Positions 1 to 7,935 of a DNA stretch of 64,000 nucleotides are shown here, in pieces. This DNA is from an uncultured Bacteroidales bacterium (GTDB lineage Bacteria > Bacteroidota > Bacteroidia > Bacteroidales > UBA932). Where the stretch lies: positions 62,001 to 126,000 of the forward strand of contig CALVDO010000005.1 in the NCBI GenBank assembly GCA_944326355.1, written 5' to 3'. Positions within the stretch are counted from its first letter, which is position 1; each line of letters starts with the position of its first letter. The notes below the pieces were generated by a model, which saw nothing but the letters and a program-made list of their open reading frames with translations, ran no database searches and was not told where the DNA came from. The position numbers were made by a program, and so were the translations under genes.

Positions 1-667
1 CGTCATATTCGAGGAGTTCGCGCATCTTCTCAATCGGGACGATCATTAGCTCGTCGTCTACCTCGCTATTGACCGAGAATACGCCTGACGGGTAAACATT
101 TACGGATTCGATTGAGGCTGCGGGGTTTGAAAGGGAGATGTTTCCGGTCCGCCTCGGGAAATACATTTCGACCGGAGCTACGAATCTCGGATCTATGCCG
201 AGCCTGTGCGCAAGTCCTGCCCCCACTACGGCGAGCGGAACATCTCCCCGTCTGAGGCGGAACTCTCCTCTGCGGATGTGGTCCTTCAGCGGTGATTCCT
301 CTGCGTAGATCCTGTCCACGCCACGGGCCTTCGCTACGCTCTGCCTGCCGTCGTAGCTGATGAAGACGGTCTCCTCGAGTACGGTGCAGATGCTTGCTAC
401 CGAAGACTGGTCATAGAGCCAGTCGTAGGCCTCGCCCTCAGGCACGAACGTCTTGCCTTCGGCGGGGGTAATGAGCAGTTCGGGCTCGACATTCCCCAGC
501 ATTGATCTTACCAGAGAGTCGAACCCGTTGTATATGGACAGGATAATGATCAGGGCCGCCGTTCCGATGGCCATTCCGATGGCGCTTATCGCCGATATGA
601 TGTTGATCACATTGTGCGACTTCTTCGCGAACAGATAGCGTCCGGCTATGAAAAGCGGCAGATTCAT
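1..667 (-). CDS. FtsX/LolCE-like ABC transporter permease (3' end outside window)
   Basis: The leftward frame opens with ATG at 667 and stays open to the window edge, so 222 N-terminal residues are visible and the C-terminus is missing. Residues about 18-46 form one hydrophobic segment after a short basic N-terminus (FAKKSHNVIN), followed by a long soluble periplasmic region. This is the pattern of LolC/LolE and MacB-type permeases, which extract lipoproteins or drive transenvelope transport. It lies 22 bp after rbfA in the tyrS-rbfA direction and is probably the last gene of that operon. The family call rests on topology and the N-terminal pattern only; the conserved C-terminal FtsX domain lies outside the window. 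Confidence 0.75.
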   Translation of the reverse strand, partial: MNLPLFIAGRYLFAKKSHNVINIISAISAIGMAIGTAALIIILSIYNGFDSLVRSMLGNVEPELLITPAEGKTFVPEGEAYDWLYDQSSVASICTVLEETVFISYDGRQSVAKARGVDRIYAEESPLKDHIRRGEFRLRRGDVPLAVVGAGLAHRLGIDPRFVAPVEMYFPRRTGNISLSNPAASIESVNVYPSGVFSVNSEVDDELMIVPIEKMRELLEYD

Positions 668-689
668 CTTCCCTGTCGTGATATTGCCG

Positions 690-1037
690 TCAGTTGTTCT
701 TCAGCAGCTCTTCGATGCGCTCTACATAGTCGAGGGAGTCGTCCCTGAAGAACGTGATTTCGGGCACTATCCTGAGCTGCTTGGCCACTCTGTTGCCGAG
801 CTCGCCCCGGAGAGCTCTCGCGTTCTCATCGAGAATTCCCATCACCTTTTCCGCCTTTTCGGACGGGAAGATGCTCACATATATTTTGGCAACGGAGAGA
901 TCCGGGCTGATCTTCACCCCGCTCACCGATACCAGTGCGCCGTCGAACATGGCCATTCCCTTGCTGCGGATAATCTCCGCAATGTCTCTCTGCAGTTCTT
1001 TGGAGACCTTGAGCTGTCTCGTGCTTTCCTGTTCCAT
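690..1037 (-). CDS. rbfA: 30S ribosome-binding factor A
   Basis: A 115-residue protein of the usual RbfA length with a single KH-like domain. The family hallmarks are the N-terminal helix (STRQLKVSKELQRDIAEI), the central strand VSGVKISPDLSVAKIYVSIF and the C-terminal RIVPEITFFRDDSLDYVERIEELL. RbfA binds the 5' helix region of 16S rRNA and helps the small subunit mature, especially in the cold. It starts 19 bp downstream of the tyrS stop and is followed by an LolC/E-like permease, so these three genes look like one leftward transcript. Confidence 0.95.
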   Translation of the reverse strand: MEQESTRQLKVSKELQRDIAEIIRSKGMAMFDGALVSVSGVKISPDLSVAKIYVSIFPSEKAEKVMGILDENARALRGELGNRVAKQLRIVPEITFFRDDSLDYVERIEELLKNN

Positions 1038-1056
1038 TGTGCCTCCTTTTCACATT

Positions 1057-2346
1057 TCAGACAAGTCTGATGATGAAGTAGTTTTTCTTTCCTTTCTGGG
1101 CGAGCAGATACCTGCCGTTGAGGACATGTCCTGCTCCTATCTCGGCGTTCGCGTCCGTTATCTTCTCCTTGCTGACGCTGACCCCTCCCGCCTGGATCAT
1201 CTTGCGGCATTCTCCCTTAGACGGGAATACCTGAGTCTCGACGGCAAGCAGATCGATCACGCTCATCGGAAGTTTGTCGGCTGCAACCTCGAAAGTCGGC
1301 ACTCCGTCGAACACCTGCAGGAACGTCTTTTCGTCGAGGCTGCGGAGAGTGTCGGCGGTGGCATTGCCGAAAAGCGCTTCGGATGCGGCCACGGCGTTCT
1401 CGTACTCCTTTTCCCCGTGCACCATCACGGTGATTTCCCTGGCGAGGAGCTTCTGCAGCTTCCTCATGTGCGGAGCCTCCGCGTGCTCGGCGACTGCGGC
1501 CTCGATCTCTTCTCTTGAGAGCATCGTGAAGATCTTTATGTACCTTGCGGCGTCCTCGTCCGACACATTGAGCCAGAACTGGTAGAACTGGTAAGGGGAA
1601 GTCCTCTCCGGGTCGAGCCAGATGTTGCCTTTTTCCGTCTTGCCGAACTTTCCGCCGTCGGCCTTGGTGATGAGCGGACAGGTGAGGGCGTAGGCTTCCT
1701 TGCCGAGGATTCTGCGAATGAGCTCGCTTCCGGTCGTGATGTTGCCCCACTGGTCGCTCCCGCCCATCTGCAGAGTGCATCCCTTGTGCTCATAGAGCCA
1801 GAGATAGTCGTAGCCCTGAAGCAGCTGGTAAGTGAATTCGGTGAACGACATTCCCTCGCGCGACTCGGAAGAAAGTCTCTTCTTGACAGAGTCCTTGGCC
1901 ATCATGTAGTTGACGGTGATGTGCTTGCCGATGTCTCTGGCGAAGTTGATGAAAGAGTAGTCCTTCATCCAGTCGTAGTTGTTGACGAGCTCCGCCCTGT
2001 TAGGCGCATCCGAGTCGAAGTCAAGGAATCTTGAGAGCTGTCTCTTTATGCATGCGACATTGTGTGCGAGCGTCTCCTCGTCGAGGAGATTCCTCTCCTG
2101 CGACTTCATTGACGGGTCGCCAATCATTCCTGTAGCTCCTCCGACAAGAGCGAACGGTTTGTGTCCGCAGCTCTGGAAGTGTTTGAGTATCATTACGCTG
2201 ACAAGATGTCCAATATGCAGTGAGTCGGCCGTCGGGTCGATCCCCACATAGGCGGCCGTCGGTCCTTCCATCAGTTTCTCTTCAGTCCCCGGCATGATGT
2301 CCTGTATCATGCCCCTCCATTTGAGTTCCTCAACAAAGTTCTTCAT
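1057..2346 (-). CDS. tyrS: Tyrosyl-tRNA synthetase
   Basis: A 429-residue class I aminoacyl-tRNA synthetase that charges tRNA-Tyr. The ATP-binding HIGH motif is at residues 44-47, the GGSDQWGN tyrosine pocket motif at 195-202, and the KMSKS-equivalent loop KFGKT at 233-237. A C-terminal S4-type RNA-binding region occupies about 363-425 ([18 protein letters not shown]). Length matches the bacterial TyrRS family. A perfect Bacteroidetes -7 box lies 48 bp upstream on this strand, and rbfA and a permease follow closely. The antisense reading frames over this gene are shadows. Confidence 0.97.
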   Translation of the reverse strand: MKNFVEELKWRGMIQDIMPGTEEKLMEGPTAAYVGIDPTADSLHIGHLVSVMILKHFQSCGHKPFALVGGATGMIGDPSMKSQERNLLDEETLAHNVACIKRQLSRFLDFDSDAPNRAELVNNYDWMKDYSFINFARDIGKHITVNYMMAKDSVKKRLSSESREGMSFTEFTYQLLQGYDYLWLYEHKGCTLQMGGSDQWGNITTGSELIRRILGKEAYALTCPLITKADGGKFGKTEKGNIWLDPERTSPYQFYQFWLNVSDEDAARYIKIFTMLSREEIEAAVAEHAEAPHMRKLQKLLAREITVMVHGEKEYENAVAASEALFGNATADTLRSLDEKTFLQVFDGVPTFEVAADKLPMSVIDLLAVETQVFPSKGECRKMIQAGGVSVSKEKITDANAEIGAGHVLNGRYLLAQKGKKNYFIIRLV

Positions 2347-2393
2347 CGTATGAATTTGAAAGTTTCAAAAAAAGTTTCAAAAGTTTCACCCGG

Positions 2394-2401
2394 CAAAGAT
2401 A
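2394..2401 (-). promoter_or_regulatory. Bacteroidetes -7 box for tyrS
   Basis: Read on the minus strand the site is TATCTTTG, a perfect match to TAnnTTTG. The stretch between it and the tyrS start contains three near-identical AGTTTCA units (2359-2386), giving an A/T-rich leader. Confidence 0.7.
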
Positions 2402-2443
2402 AGCAAACATTACTTGAATATTCTTTATTTGTGAAAAGATTTA

Positions 2444-2451
2444 TAAATTTG
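2444..2451 (+). promoter_or_regulatory. Bacteroidetes -7 box for tpiA
   Basis: TAAATTTG matches TAnnTTTG perfectly, 22 bp before the tpiA start codon. No TTG at the ideal -33 spacing is evident. Together with the minus-strand box at 2394 it makes the 2347-2472 gap a divergent promoter region. Confidence 0.6.
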
Positions 2452-2472
2452 CGCGGCTTAAAAATTTGGAAT

Positions 2473-3225
2473 ATGAGAAAGAACATCGTTGCCGGAAACT
2501 GGAAGATGAATACCACCGTTCCGGAGGGAATTGAACTTGCGAAGGCCGTAGTGGCCAAGGCTTCGGAGGTGCCGTCCTCAGTCAGCCTCATCATCGCTCC
2601 TCCTTTCACTCATCTCTGCCCTGTGGCTGAAGTGGTGAAGGGATCTTCAGTGGGACTCTCCGCCCAGAACTGTGCGGACAAGGTGAGCGGCGCCTACACC
2701 GGAGAGGTGTCGGTGAAGATGCTCGCTTCCGCTGGCTGCGGCTATGTGATCCTCGGTCACTCGGAGAGAAGGCAGTATTACGGCGAGACTGACTCAAAGC
2801 TCGTCGAGAAGGTGAAGCTCGCCATCGCTGAAGGCCTTTCCCCGATCTTCTGCGTCGGAGAGAATCTTGAGGAACGTGAGGCAGGACGCCATTTCGACGT
2901 GGTTTCCGAGCAGGTGAAGAACGTGCTCTACACCCTTTCCGCAGAGGAGATGGCCAAAGTGATCGTTGCCTACGAGCCGGTATGGGCCATCGGGACAGGC
3001 AAGACCGCGACTGCAGAGCAGGCTCAGGAGATCCACGCCTGCATCCGCAAGGTGCTCGAGGACAAGTTCGGAGCTCTTGCCGCCGAGATCACCATCCTCT
3101 ACGGAGGAAGCTGCAAGCCGTCAAACGCCAAGGAGCTTTTCGCGTGTCCTGACATTGACGGAGGACTCATCGGCGGAGCCGCTCTCAAGGCCGACGACTT
3201 CATAGCCATTGCACAGTCTTTCTGA
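2473..3225 (+). CDS. tpiA: Triosephosphate isomerase
   Basis: A 250-residue TIM-barrel enzyme that interconverts dihydroxyacetone phosphate and glyceraldehyde 3-phosphate in glycolysis. Visible hallmarks are AGNWKMN with catalytic Lys11, GHSERR with the electrophilic His, and [10 protein letters not shown] with the catalytic Glu followed by the mobile loop. The C-terminal phosphate-binding GGS and GGA motifs are present. An upstream in-frame Met at 2350 would add 41 residues with no family match and would place the -7 box inside the gene, so the start at 2473 ([10 protein letters not shown]) is chosen. A hairpin terminator follows. Confidence 0.97.
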   Translation: MRKNIVAGNWKMNTTVPEGIELAKAVVAKASEVPSSVSLIIAPPFTHLCPVAEVVKGSSVGLSAQNCADKVSGAYTGEVSVKMLASAGCGYVILGHSERRQYYGETDSKLVEKVKLAIAEGLSPIFCVGENLEEREAGRHFDVVSEQVKNVLYTLSAEEMAKVIVAYEPVWAIGTGKTATAEQAQEIHACIRKVLEDKFGALAAEITILYGGSCKPSNAKELFACPDIDGGLIGGAALKADDFIAIAQSF

Positions 3226-3251
3226 CAGCTGCACTGCATCCGTCTTAATGG

Positions 3252-3278
3252 GGCCGGTTCACGATTATGTGACCGGCC
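3252..3278 (+). terminator. Hairpin terminator after tpiA
   Basis: GGCCGG-t-TCAC pairs with GTGA-CCGGCC around the loop GATTAT, with one bulged T, followed by CTCTTT. It lies 26 bp after the tpiA stop. Confidence 0.65.
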
Positions 3279-3354
3279 TCTTTCCGTCCGGCGGCCTGCG
3301 GTCGCGTATCTGCGTTTTCATCCGGCGCATGTGTCAGCATCGGAATATTATTCA

Positions 3355-3362
3355 TATCTTTG
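3355..3362 (+). promoter_or_regulatory. Bacteroidetes -7 box before the small lipoprotein
   Basis: TATCTTTG, a perfect TAnnTTTG, 27 bp before the ATG at 3390. It likely drives the lipoprotein and the M49-like gene behind it. Confidence 0.65.
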
Positions 3363-3389
3363 GCGGCAGTTAGCCATAATATTGTCATC

Positions 3390-3776
3390 ATGAAAAATTT
3401 GTCTGCACTTCTTCTGACGTCGGCTGCTCTGCTGGCTGTCTCTTCCTGTAAAATGGTAACATGGACAATGGATGATTTTGTCGGCACCTGGAGCGGCACC
3501 TGGCAGACGGTCCTGGACGGAGGCACTTCCGTGGGAACGGTCGGTCAGAGGGCCGTACTTGACATCTCCCGGGATCACGGCTATGTTCTGGAGCTTACCG
3601 GAGCCGCACCTGAGGGAGAGGTATCCGTGTATGAGGGGCAGGCGTCCGCTTCGGACGGGCATCTGCTCCTTGAGGGGGATCTCACGGAAAGTCTTGAAGT
3701 CATAGGAGACGTCAAGGCTGGAGGCATCGACCTTCGCGGCGAGACGCTCAATCTGATCTACATGATGCGGGAGTAA
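3390..3776 (+). CDS. Small SPII lipoprotein, lipocalin-like size
   Basis: A 128-residue protein not assignable to a named family. The N-terminus (MKNLSALLLTSAALLAVSSC) is a classic signal peptide with lipobox and predicted lipidated Cys20. The mature part begins DDFVGTWSGTW and alternates short strands with glycine turns, resembling small lipocalin-like or beta-sandwich lipoproteins. An earlier in-frame Met at 3360 overlaps the promoter and is not used. The M49-like peptidase gene starts 46 bp downstream on the same strand, suggesting co-transcription. Confidence 0.7.
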   Translation: MKNLSALLLTSAALLAVSSCKMVTWTMDDFVGTWSGTWQTVLDGGTSVGTVGQRAVLDISRDHGYVLELTGAAPEGEVSVYEGQASASDGHLLLEGDLTESLEVIGDVKAGGIDLRGETLNLIYMMRE

Positions 3777-3822
3777 TCCTGCCATTTGACGGAAGTTGTT
3801 TTGTTAATGATATGTTATAGAA

Positions 3823-5439
3823 ATGATTATGAAAAGAAGAAACATTCATCTGTGTCTTGTGGCGGCATCTGCGGCGATGGCGTTTTCATGTTCACAGGCC
3901 AAAGATGCGGATCTGCAGAAAAAGGTGGATGAGTATGCGGTGGTCGAGGTGAGTTCGCCTCTGATGGAGAACCTTTCCGACAAGGACATGCAGGTTCTCA
4001 ATCTGTTCCGTTCGGCAGGGCAGGTGATAGACGGCCTCTTCTGGAAGCAGACCTACGGCGATGTGTCCGAACTGGAGGGCATCCGGAGTCAGGCGGCAAG
4101 AGACTATGTCAAGATCAACTACGGTCCGTGGGACAGACTTGCCGACAATGAGCCTTTCATCGAGGGCTACGGTCCGAAGCCTCTGGGCGCCAACTACTAT
4201 CCTGCCGACATGACGGCGGAGGAGTTCGCGGCCTTTGATGATCCGGACAAGAACAGCCTCTATACCGTGATAAGGAGGGATGAGAACGGAGATCTCAAAT
4301 GCGTGTGGTACAGGGATGAGTACAGGACGGAGCTCGACAAGATATGTACCTGTCTCGAGGAAGCGGCGTCCATCACGGAGAATCAGGGCCTCAAGAATTA
4401 TCTTCTCAAGCGCGTGCAGGCTTTCCGTACAGATGACTATCTTGAGAGTGACCTCGCATGGATGGACATGAAGGACAGCAAGATAGATATCGTGATAGGG
4501 CCTATCGAGAATTATGACGACAAGCTCAACGAGGCCAAGGCGGCATACGAGTGCTTCATCCTCCTCAAGGACGAGGAGCGCAGCGCGGAGCTTGCAAAGT
4601 ACGTCTCGATGCTTCCGGAGCTTCAGAAGATGCTTCCGTGCAAGCCTGAGTACAAGACTTTTGTCCCGGGCACGTCGTCGGACATGAACGTATATGACGC
4701 CATATATTATTCCGGTGATTGCAACGCCGGCAGCAAGACGATCGCCATCAATCTTCCGAACGACGAGAGGGTTCATGCGGAGAAGGGAACGCGCCGCCTG
4801 CAGCTGCGCAACAGCATGAACGCCAAGTTCGGCAAGATTCTTCTTCCGATAGGCAGGCTTCTCATCGAGCCTGAACAGAGAAAGCATCTGCGTGACGAGG
4901 CCTTCTTCTGGAATGTCACCTTCCATGAGGTGGCGCACGGGCTCGGAGTGAAGGAGACTGTCAACGGCAAGGGTTCTGTGGATGAGGCCATGGGCACCGA
5001 AAGGACCACATGGGAAGAGGCCAAGGCGGATGTTCTGGGCCTGTTCATGGTATGCCGCCTCGTGGACATGAATGAGATACCGCTCATATCGAAGGAGGAT
5101 GCCATCACGACATTCATCGCCGGTCTCGTCCGTTCGGTGCGCTTCGGAGCAGCCTCTTCGCACGGAAGAGCCAACATGATGTGCTACAACTTCATGAAGG
5201 AGCACGGTGCATTCACGAGAAATCGCGACGGCCTGTACCATATTGACTATGACAAGGCTCTCGAGGCCATCGACGCATGGGCAGAGCTCATTCTCACTAC
5301 TCAGGCAGAGGGCGACTACGAGTTCGCGAAGGAGTACGCTGAGCGCAATGCCGTGATACCTGAGGCTCTTGCCGCCGACATCGCCAATGTCAACGCGCAT
5401 GGAATACCTCGCGACATCCGCTTCGACTTCGTATGGTAG
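3823..5439 (+). CDS. M49-like metallopeptidase lipoprotein with HExxH motif
   Basis: A 538-residue protein with a signal peptide and lipobox (MAFSC, Cys23). The zinc motif is H368-E-V-A-H372 followed by GLG, and the second motif is EEAKAD at 398-403. This is the dipeptidyl peptidase III (M49) arrangement, except that canonical members have six-residue HExxGH and this one has five-residue HExxH. The subgroup resembles DPP III-like proteins found fused to NUDIX domains elsewhere. A likely role is periplasmic or surface peptide hydrolysis. A canonical paralogue is encoded at 22734-24746. The 531-residue antisense frame over this gene is a codon-usage shadow. A strong hairpin follows the stop. 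An alternative start is the Met at 3829. Confidence 0.85.
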   Translation: MIMKRRNIHLCLVAASAAMAFSCSQAKDADLQKKVDEYAVVEVSSPLMENLSDKDMQVLNLFRSAGQVIDGLFWKQTYGDVSELEGIRSQAARDYVKINYGPWDRLADNEPFIEGYGPKPLGANYYPADMTAEEFAAFDDPDKNSLYTVIRRDENGDLKCVWYRDEYRTELDKICTCLEEAASITENQGLKNYLLKRVQAFRTDDYLESDLAWMDMKDSKIDIVIGPIENYDDKLNEAKAAYECFILLKDEERSAELAKYVSMLPELQKMLPCKPEYKTFVPGTSSDMNVYDAIYYSGDCNAGSKTIAINLPNDERVHAEKGTRRLQLRNSMNAKFGKILLPIGRLLIEPEQRKHLRDEAFFWNVTFHEVAHGLGVKETVNGKGSVDEAMGTERTTWEEAKADVLGLFMVCRLVDMNEIPLISKEDAITTFIAGLVRSVRFGAASSHGRANMMCYNFMKEHGAFTRNRDGLYHIDYDKALEAIDAWAELILTTQAEGDYEFAKEYAERNAVIPEALAADIANVNAHGIPRDIRFDFVW

Positions 5440-5446
5440 ATATGCG

Positions 5447-5480
5447 ACCGGGGCCTGACCAATGAGAGTCAGACCCCGGT
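5447..5480 (+). terminator. Hairpin terminator, possibly bidirectional
   Basis: ACCGGGG-c-CTGAC pairs with GTCAG-a-CCCCGGT, followed by TTCTTCATTTTT. It sits between the convergent M49-like gene and the kinase-like gene. Confidence 0.8.
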
Positions 5481-5542
5481 TCTTCATTTTTATGTGTCGC
5501 CGAAAGGCAGTGTCTTTACCGGAACTTCATGTGCATCTTCCG

Positions 5543-6685
5543 TCAGGCCATGAGTTCTGCGACGGCCTCGCGCATCTGCCCGTACTGCTCCTCCATGCTG
5601 CGCAGAAGCTTGTACTGTGCCCTTGTCCGCACCAGATTGTGCTCGGGATATGCCGTCTTGTAATACACGTCTCCGTCGATGTAGTCCATCAGGAAGCGCA
5701 GAACCTGCTCGTAGGTGATGTAGCGTGCCGAGAACGCCAGATATTCTGTCTCGCTTTCGCAGAGCGTGCTTTTTCTCTGGGAGAGGTAGCCGGCCGTGTA
5801 GGCCCTGAACATCTCCATCGACAATGACACCTTGTCAAGATCCCGGTCGTCTTCGGCTCCGGTGTTGGCATAAGAGCGTATGGCGTCTCCGAAATCATTG
5901 AGAGAAGTGCTGCTCATGCAGGTGTCGAGATCGATCACGCAGAGCACTTCCCCTTTCTCGTCAAAGAGGATGTTGCTGATTTTCGTGTCGTTGTGCGTCA
6001 CTCTCGTAGGAAGGGTACCGTCTTCTACCATGTCCCAGAATTTCAGCATCTCATCCTTTCTCGACTCGATCCATCCGATTTCCTCCTGCAGATCCTTCAC
6101 TCTGCCTGCGGCGTCCCTGCGCAGGGCTTCGTCCCACTGCTCAAACCTCCACCTGATGTTGTGGAAGCCCTTTATCGTCTCGTTAAGCGGATGTGTGAAG
6201 TCGGCCAGCATGGACTGGAACTTTCCGATTCCTTCTCCGCCCTTGTAAGCGAGTGCCGGACTGTCTGCCTTCTCAAAAGTGACTGAGCCCTCGATGAAGA
6301 GGCACATCGCCCAGTAGTTGCCGTTCGCGTCCCTGTAATACAGGTCGCCGGCAGGAGCGGTCTTCTCCTCGTCCGTCATGGATTCAGGCCTTCTTCTGAT
6401 GACCTTGAGCACTTCCCTGTCAGGGTCTCCTCCCGCCTCTGTCACCTTCTTTCTCAGATGGCTCGTGACGAGGTCTATGTTGGACATCATTCCTGGCACG
6501 TCGGGAAAGACCAGATGGTTTTTTCTCTGGAGTATGTATCTTTCTCTTCTGCCGCTTTCGTTCTTATGCGCTGACACTATCATGGTGTCGTTGATGAATC
6601 CGGGGCCAAGCGGCTTGATGCTTTCGGCCTCGGCCGAAGTCATGAATTTTGCCGTGATTTCACGCAGTTCCTTTTCAGTGTACAT
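5543..6685 (-). CDS. APH/choline-kinase-fold phosphotransferase, NahK-like
   Basis: A 380-residue protein with the aminoglycoside phosphotransferase fold. The catalytic Brenner-type motif is THNDTKISNILFD, followed by VIDLDT, the metal-binding Asp. The N-terminal lobe contains YILQRKNH with the ATP-contacting Lys. Bacteroidetes relatives are usually annotated as N-acetylhexosamine 1-kinase-like or sugar kinases of this fold, and the absence of resistance-gene context favours a sugar substrate here. It begins 1 bp after the stop of a CBM9-like gene on the same strand, so the two are almost certainly translated from one mRNA. The substrate is an inference. Confidence 0.8.
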   Translation of the reverse strand: MYTEKELREITAKFMTSAEAESIKPLGPGFINDTMIVSAHKNESGRRERYILQRKNHLVFPDVPGMMSNIDLVTSHLRKKVTEAGGDPDREVLKVIRRRPESMTDEEKTAPAGDLYYRDANGNYWAMCLFIEGSVTFEKADSPALAYKGGEGIGKFQSMLADFTHPLNETIKGFHNIRWRFEQWDEALRRDAAGRVKDLQEEIGWIESRKDEMLKFWDMVEDGTLPTRVTHNDTKISNILFDEKGEVLCVIDLDTCMSSTSLNDFGDAIRSYANTGAEDDRDLDKVSLSMEMFRAYTAGYLSQRKSTLCESETEYLAFSARYITYEQVLRFLMDYIDGDVYYKTAYPEHNLVRTRAQYKLLRSMEEQYGQMREAVAELMA

Positions 6686-6686
6686 A

Positions 6687-7370
6687 TTATATGTTGTGGT
6701 TATCAGTTCGGCGCATGAAGGTCATCTCTCCGAAATATTCCGGTCTGTGGAAATCCGGGGCGGGGGCGACTATAGGATTCCAGCTCAGGAATCTGACGTG
6801 TTCGCACTTGTCTCCGCATCCGTAGAAGTTGACCCTTGCCGTTGCCCCTTCCGGAAATCCTTTGAATCCTATCAGGTCAAACGGAATGCCGAGTCCTGCC
6901 TCCCAGAAGAATCGGCCTCCTTTCATGTCGTATTGCCTCCTTTCCAGAGAGCTGTACCGGTCCACTCTTCCGAGCTCGCCGCTTCCGAAATGTATGCAGT
7001 CCGTCCTGCTCGTTCTTCTTGACGCGAGAAGAGTCCCGATACAGTTCATCTCGAAATTGAGATAAGTCCCGTCCGACGGATCAGAGATGAAGAATTCGCA
7101 GCAGCTGTCCTCGTACACCGGCCCGTTGTCCTCCATCACCGTCGCCCGCAGGTCAAGGCCCATGAAGTGATACATGATCCAGAGCCTGTTCTCACTGCCG
7201 GCGAGCGTCACCGCCATAAGCGGCTTGTATGGATACTCATCCGGCCAGTTGACCTCGTCAACGGCTATTTTCGAGCCGTTGAGCTCCATTTTATTCTGGC
7301 GGTCATTCCAGTTCATTTCCTCAAGTCCGTCCACAAACGGGACGGCTACTGTCTTGAATCCGTTTTTCAT
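6687..7370 (-). CDS. CBM9-like carbohydrate-binding family protein
   Basis: A 227-residue protein without an evident signal peptide. The pattern EDSCCEFFISDPSDGTYLNFEMNCIGT and the late RVNFYGCGD...SWNPI..PDFHRPEYFG stretch are typical of the carbohydrate-binding family 9-like proteins of Bacteroidetes (DOMON/CBM9 beta-sandwich). The final PDFHRPEYFGE ending is especially characteristic. It lies between a lipoprotein gene (18 bp upstream) and the NahK-like kinase (1 bp downstream), pointing to a shared role in sugar handling. No catalytic motif is visible. Confidence 0.75.
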   Translation of the reverse strand: MKNGFKTVAVPFVDGLEEMNWNDRQNKMELNGSKIAVDEVNWPDEYPYKPLMAVTLAGSENRLWIMYHFMGLDLRATVMEDNGPVYEDSCCEFFISDPSDGTYLNFEMNCIGTLLASRRTSRTDCIHFGSGELGRVDRYSSLERRQYDMKGGRFFWEAGLGIPFDLIGFKGFPEGATARVNFYGCGDKCEHVRFLSWNPIVAPAPDFHRPEYFGEMTFMRRTDNHNI

Positions 7371-7388
7371 ATCTTTTTTCTGTTTCTG

Positions 7389-7886
7389 TCATCTCATAGC
7401 CATGACCACTATCCCGATTTTCGCCTTGCTGCACCAGAGCCATATCCGTCCGTCCCCTTCGTCCATGTCCGTTACCTCGAACTCGAGCTCTCTTCTCGTG
7501 GCGACGTCATCGGCAGTGGTATATACGAGGTCGGCGGTCACTGTCTGGCCCACTGCCGTCGGCATGGTTCTGCAGGTGAGTATGAAATAGTCCGCCATGT
7601 TGTCGTCATGCACCCTGAATTCGCATTTGCCGGGATTGAATCCGAGCTGGTGTCTCTCGGGGGAGTATTCGAGCATGACGGAGCCCTTCACCTGCAGGGA
7701 GATCTTCTCCGTTGAGGAGAACTGTTCGATGCTCATGCCGTGAGGGTCGCATCCGCAGACAAGGAGACCGGCAGTCACGGCAAGGACCGCTGCTGCCGCC
7801 CGGCGAATGTGCGCGAGTCTCCCGTAAATTCGATGCCTCCCGGAGAGCATATCCGATATGATGCTGATGCCTGTATTTTTCACCAT
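7389..7886 (-). CDS. Predicted lipoprotein, function unknown
   Basis: A 165-residue protein. A long basic N-terminus precedes a hydrophobic stretch (AAAAVLAVTAGLLVCGC), giving a lipobox near Cys44 or Cys46. The mature part is beta-rich with no recognised family. The long N-region suggests the true start could be the Met at 7850, although neither start is clearly better. It lies 35 bp downstream of the M6 protease stop on the same strand, so it probably shares that transcript. It may be an accessory or inhibitor of the protease, but nothing in the sequence shows this. Confidence 0.6.
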   Translation of the reverse strand: MVKNTGISIISDMLSGRHRIYGRLAHIRRAAAAVLAVTAGLLVCGCDPHGMSIEQFSSTEKISLQVKGSVMLEYSPERHQLGFNPGKCEFRVHDDNMADYFILTCRTMPTAVGQTVTADLVYTTADDVATRRELEFEVTDMDEGDGRIWLWCSKAKIGIVVMAMR

Positions 7887-7899
7887 TTCCTTCTTTTGT

Positions 7900-7935
7900 C
7901 TCAGTTGTCAAGGCCGCGGACTCAGTTGTCGAGGC
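7900..7935. repeat. 21-bp-period tandem duplication across the M6 protease stop
   Basis: Two 15-bp copies (7900-7914 and 7921-7935) differ at one base. On the coding strand each reads GCCTYGACAACTGAG, that is the final residues Leu-Asp-Asn plus TGA, so the end of the gene is repeated in frame just after the real stop. Confidence 0.85.

Noticed and set aside
2350..2472. N-terminal extension of tpiA
   Set aside because: The extra 41 residues do not belong to the family and contain the -7 box; the Met at 2473 starts the conserved sequence.
3892..5487. 531-codon open frame antisense to the M49-like gene
   Set aside because: It mirrors the real gene's codon bias, shows no family motif, and the plus-strand gene has a complete zinc motif, signal peptide and terminator.
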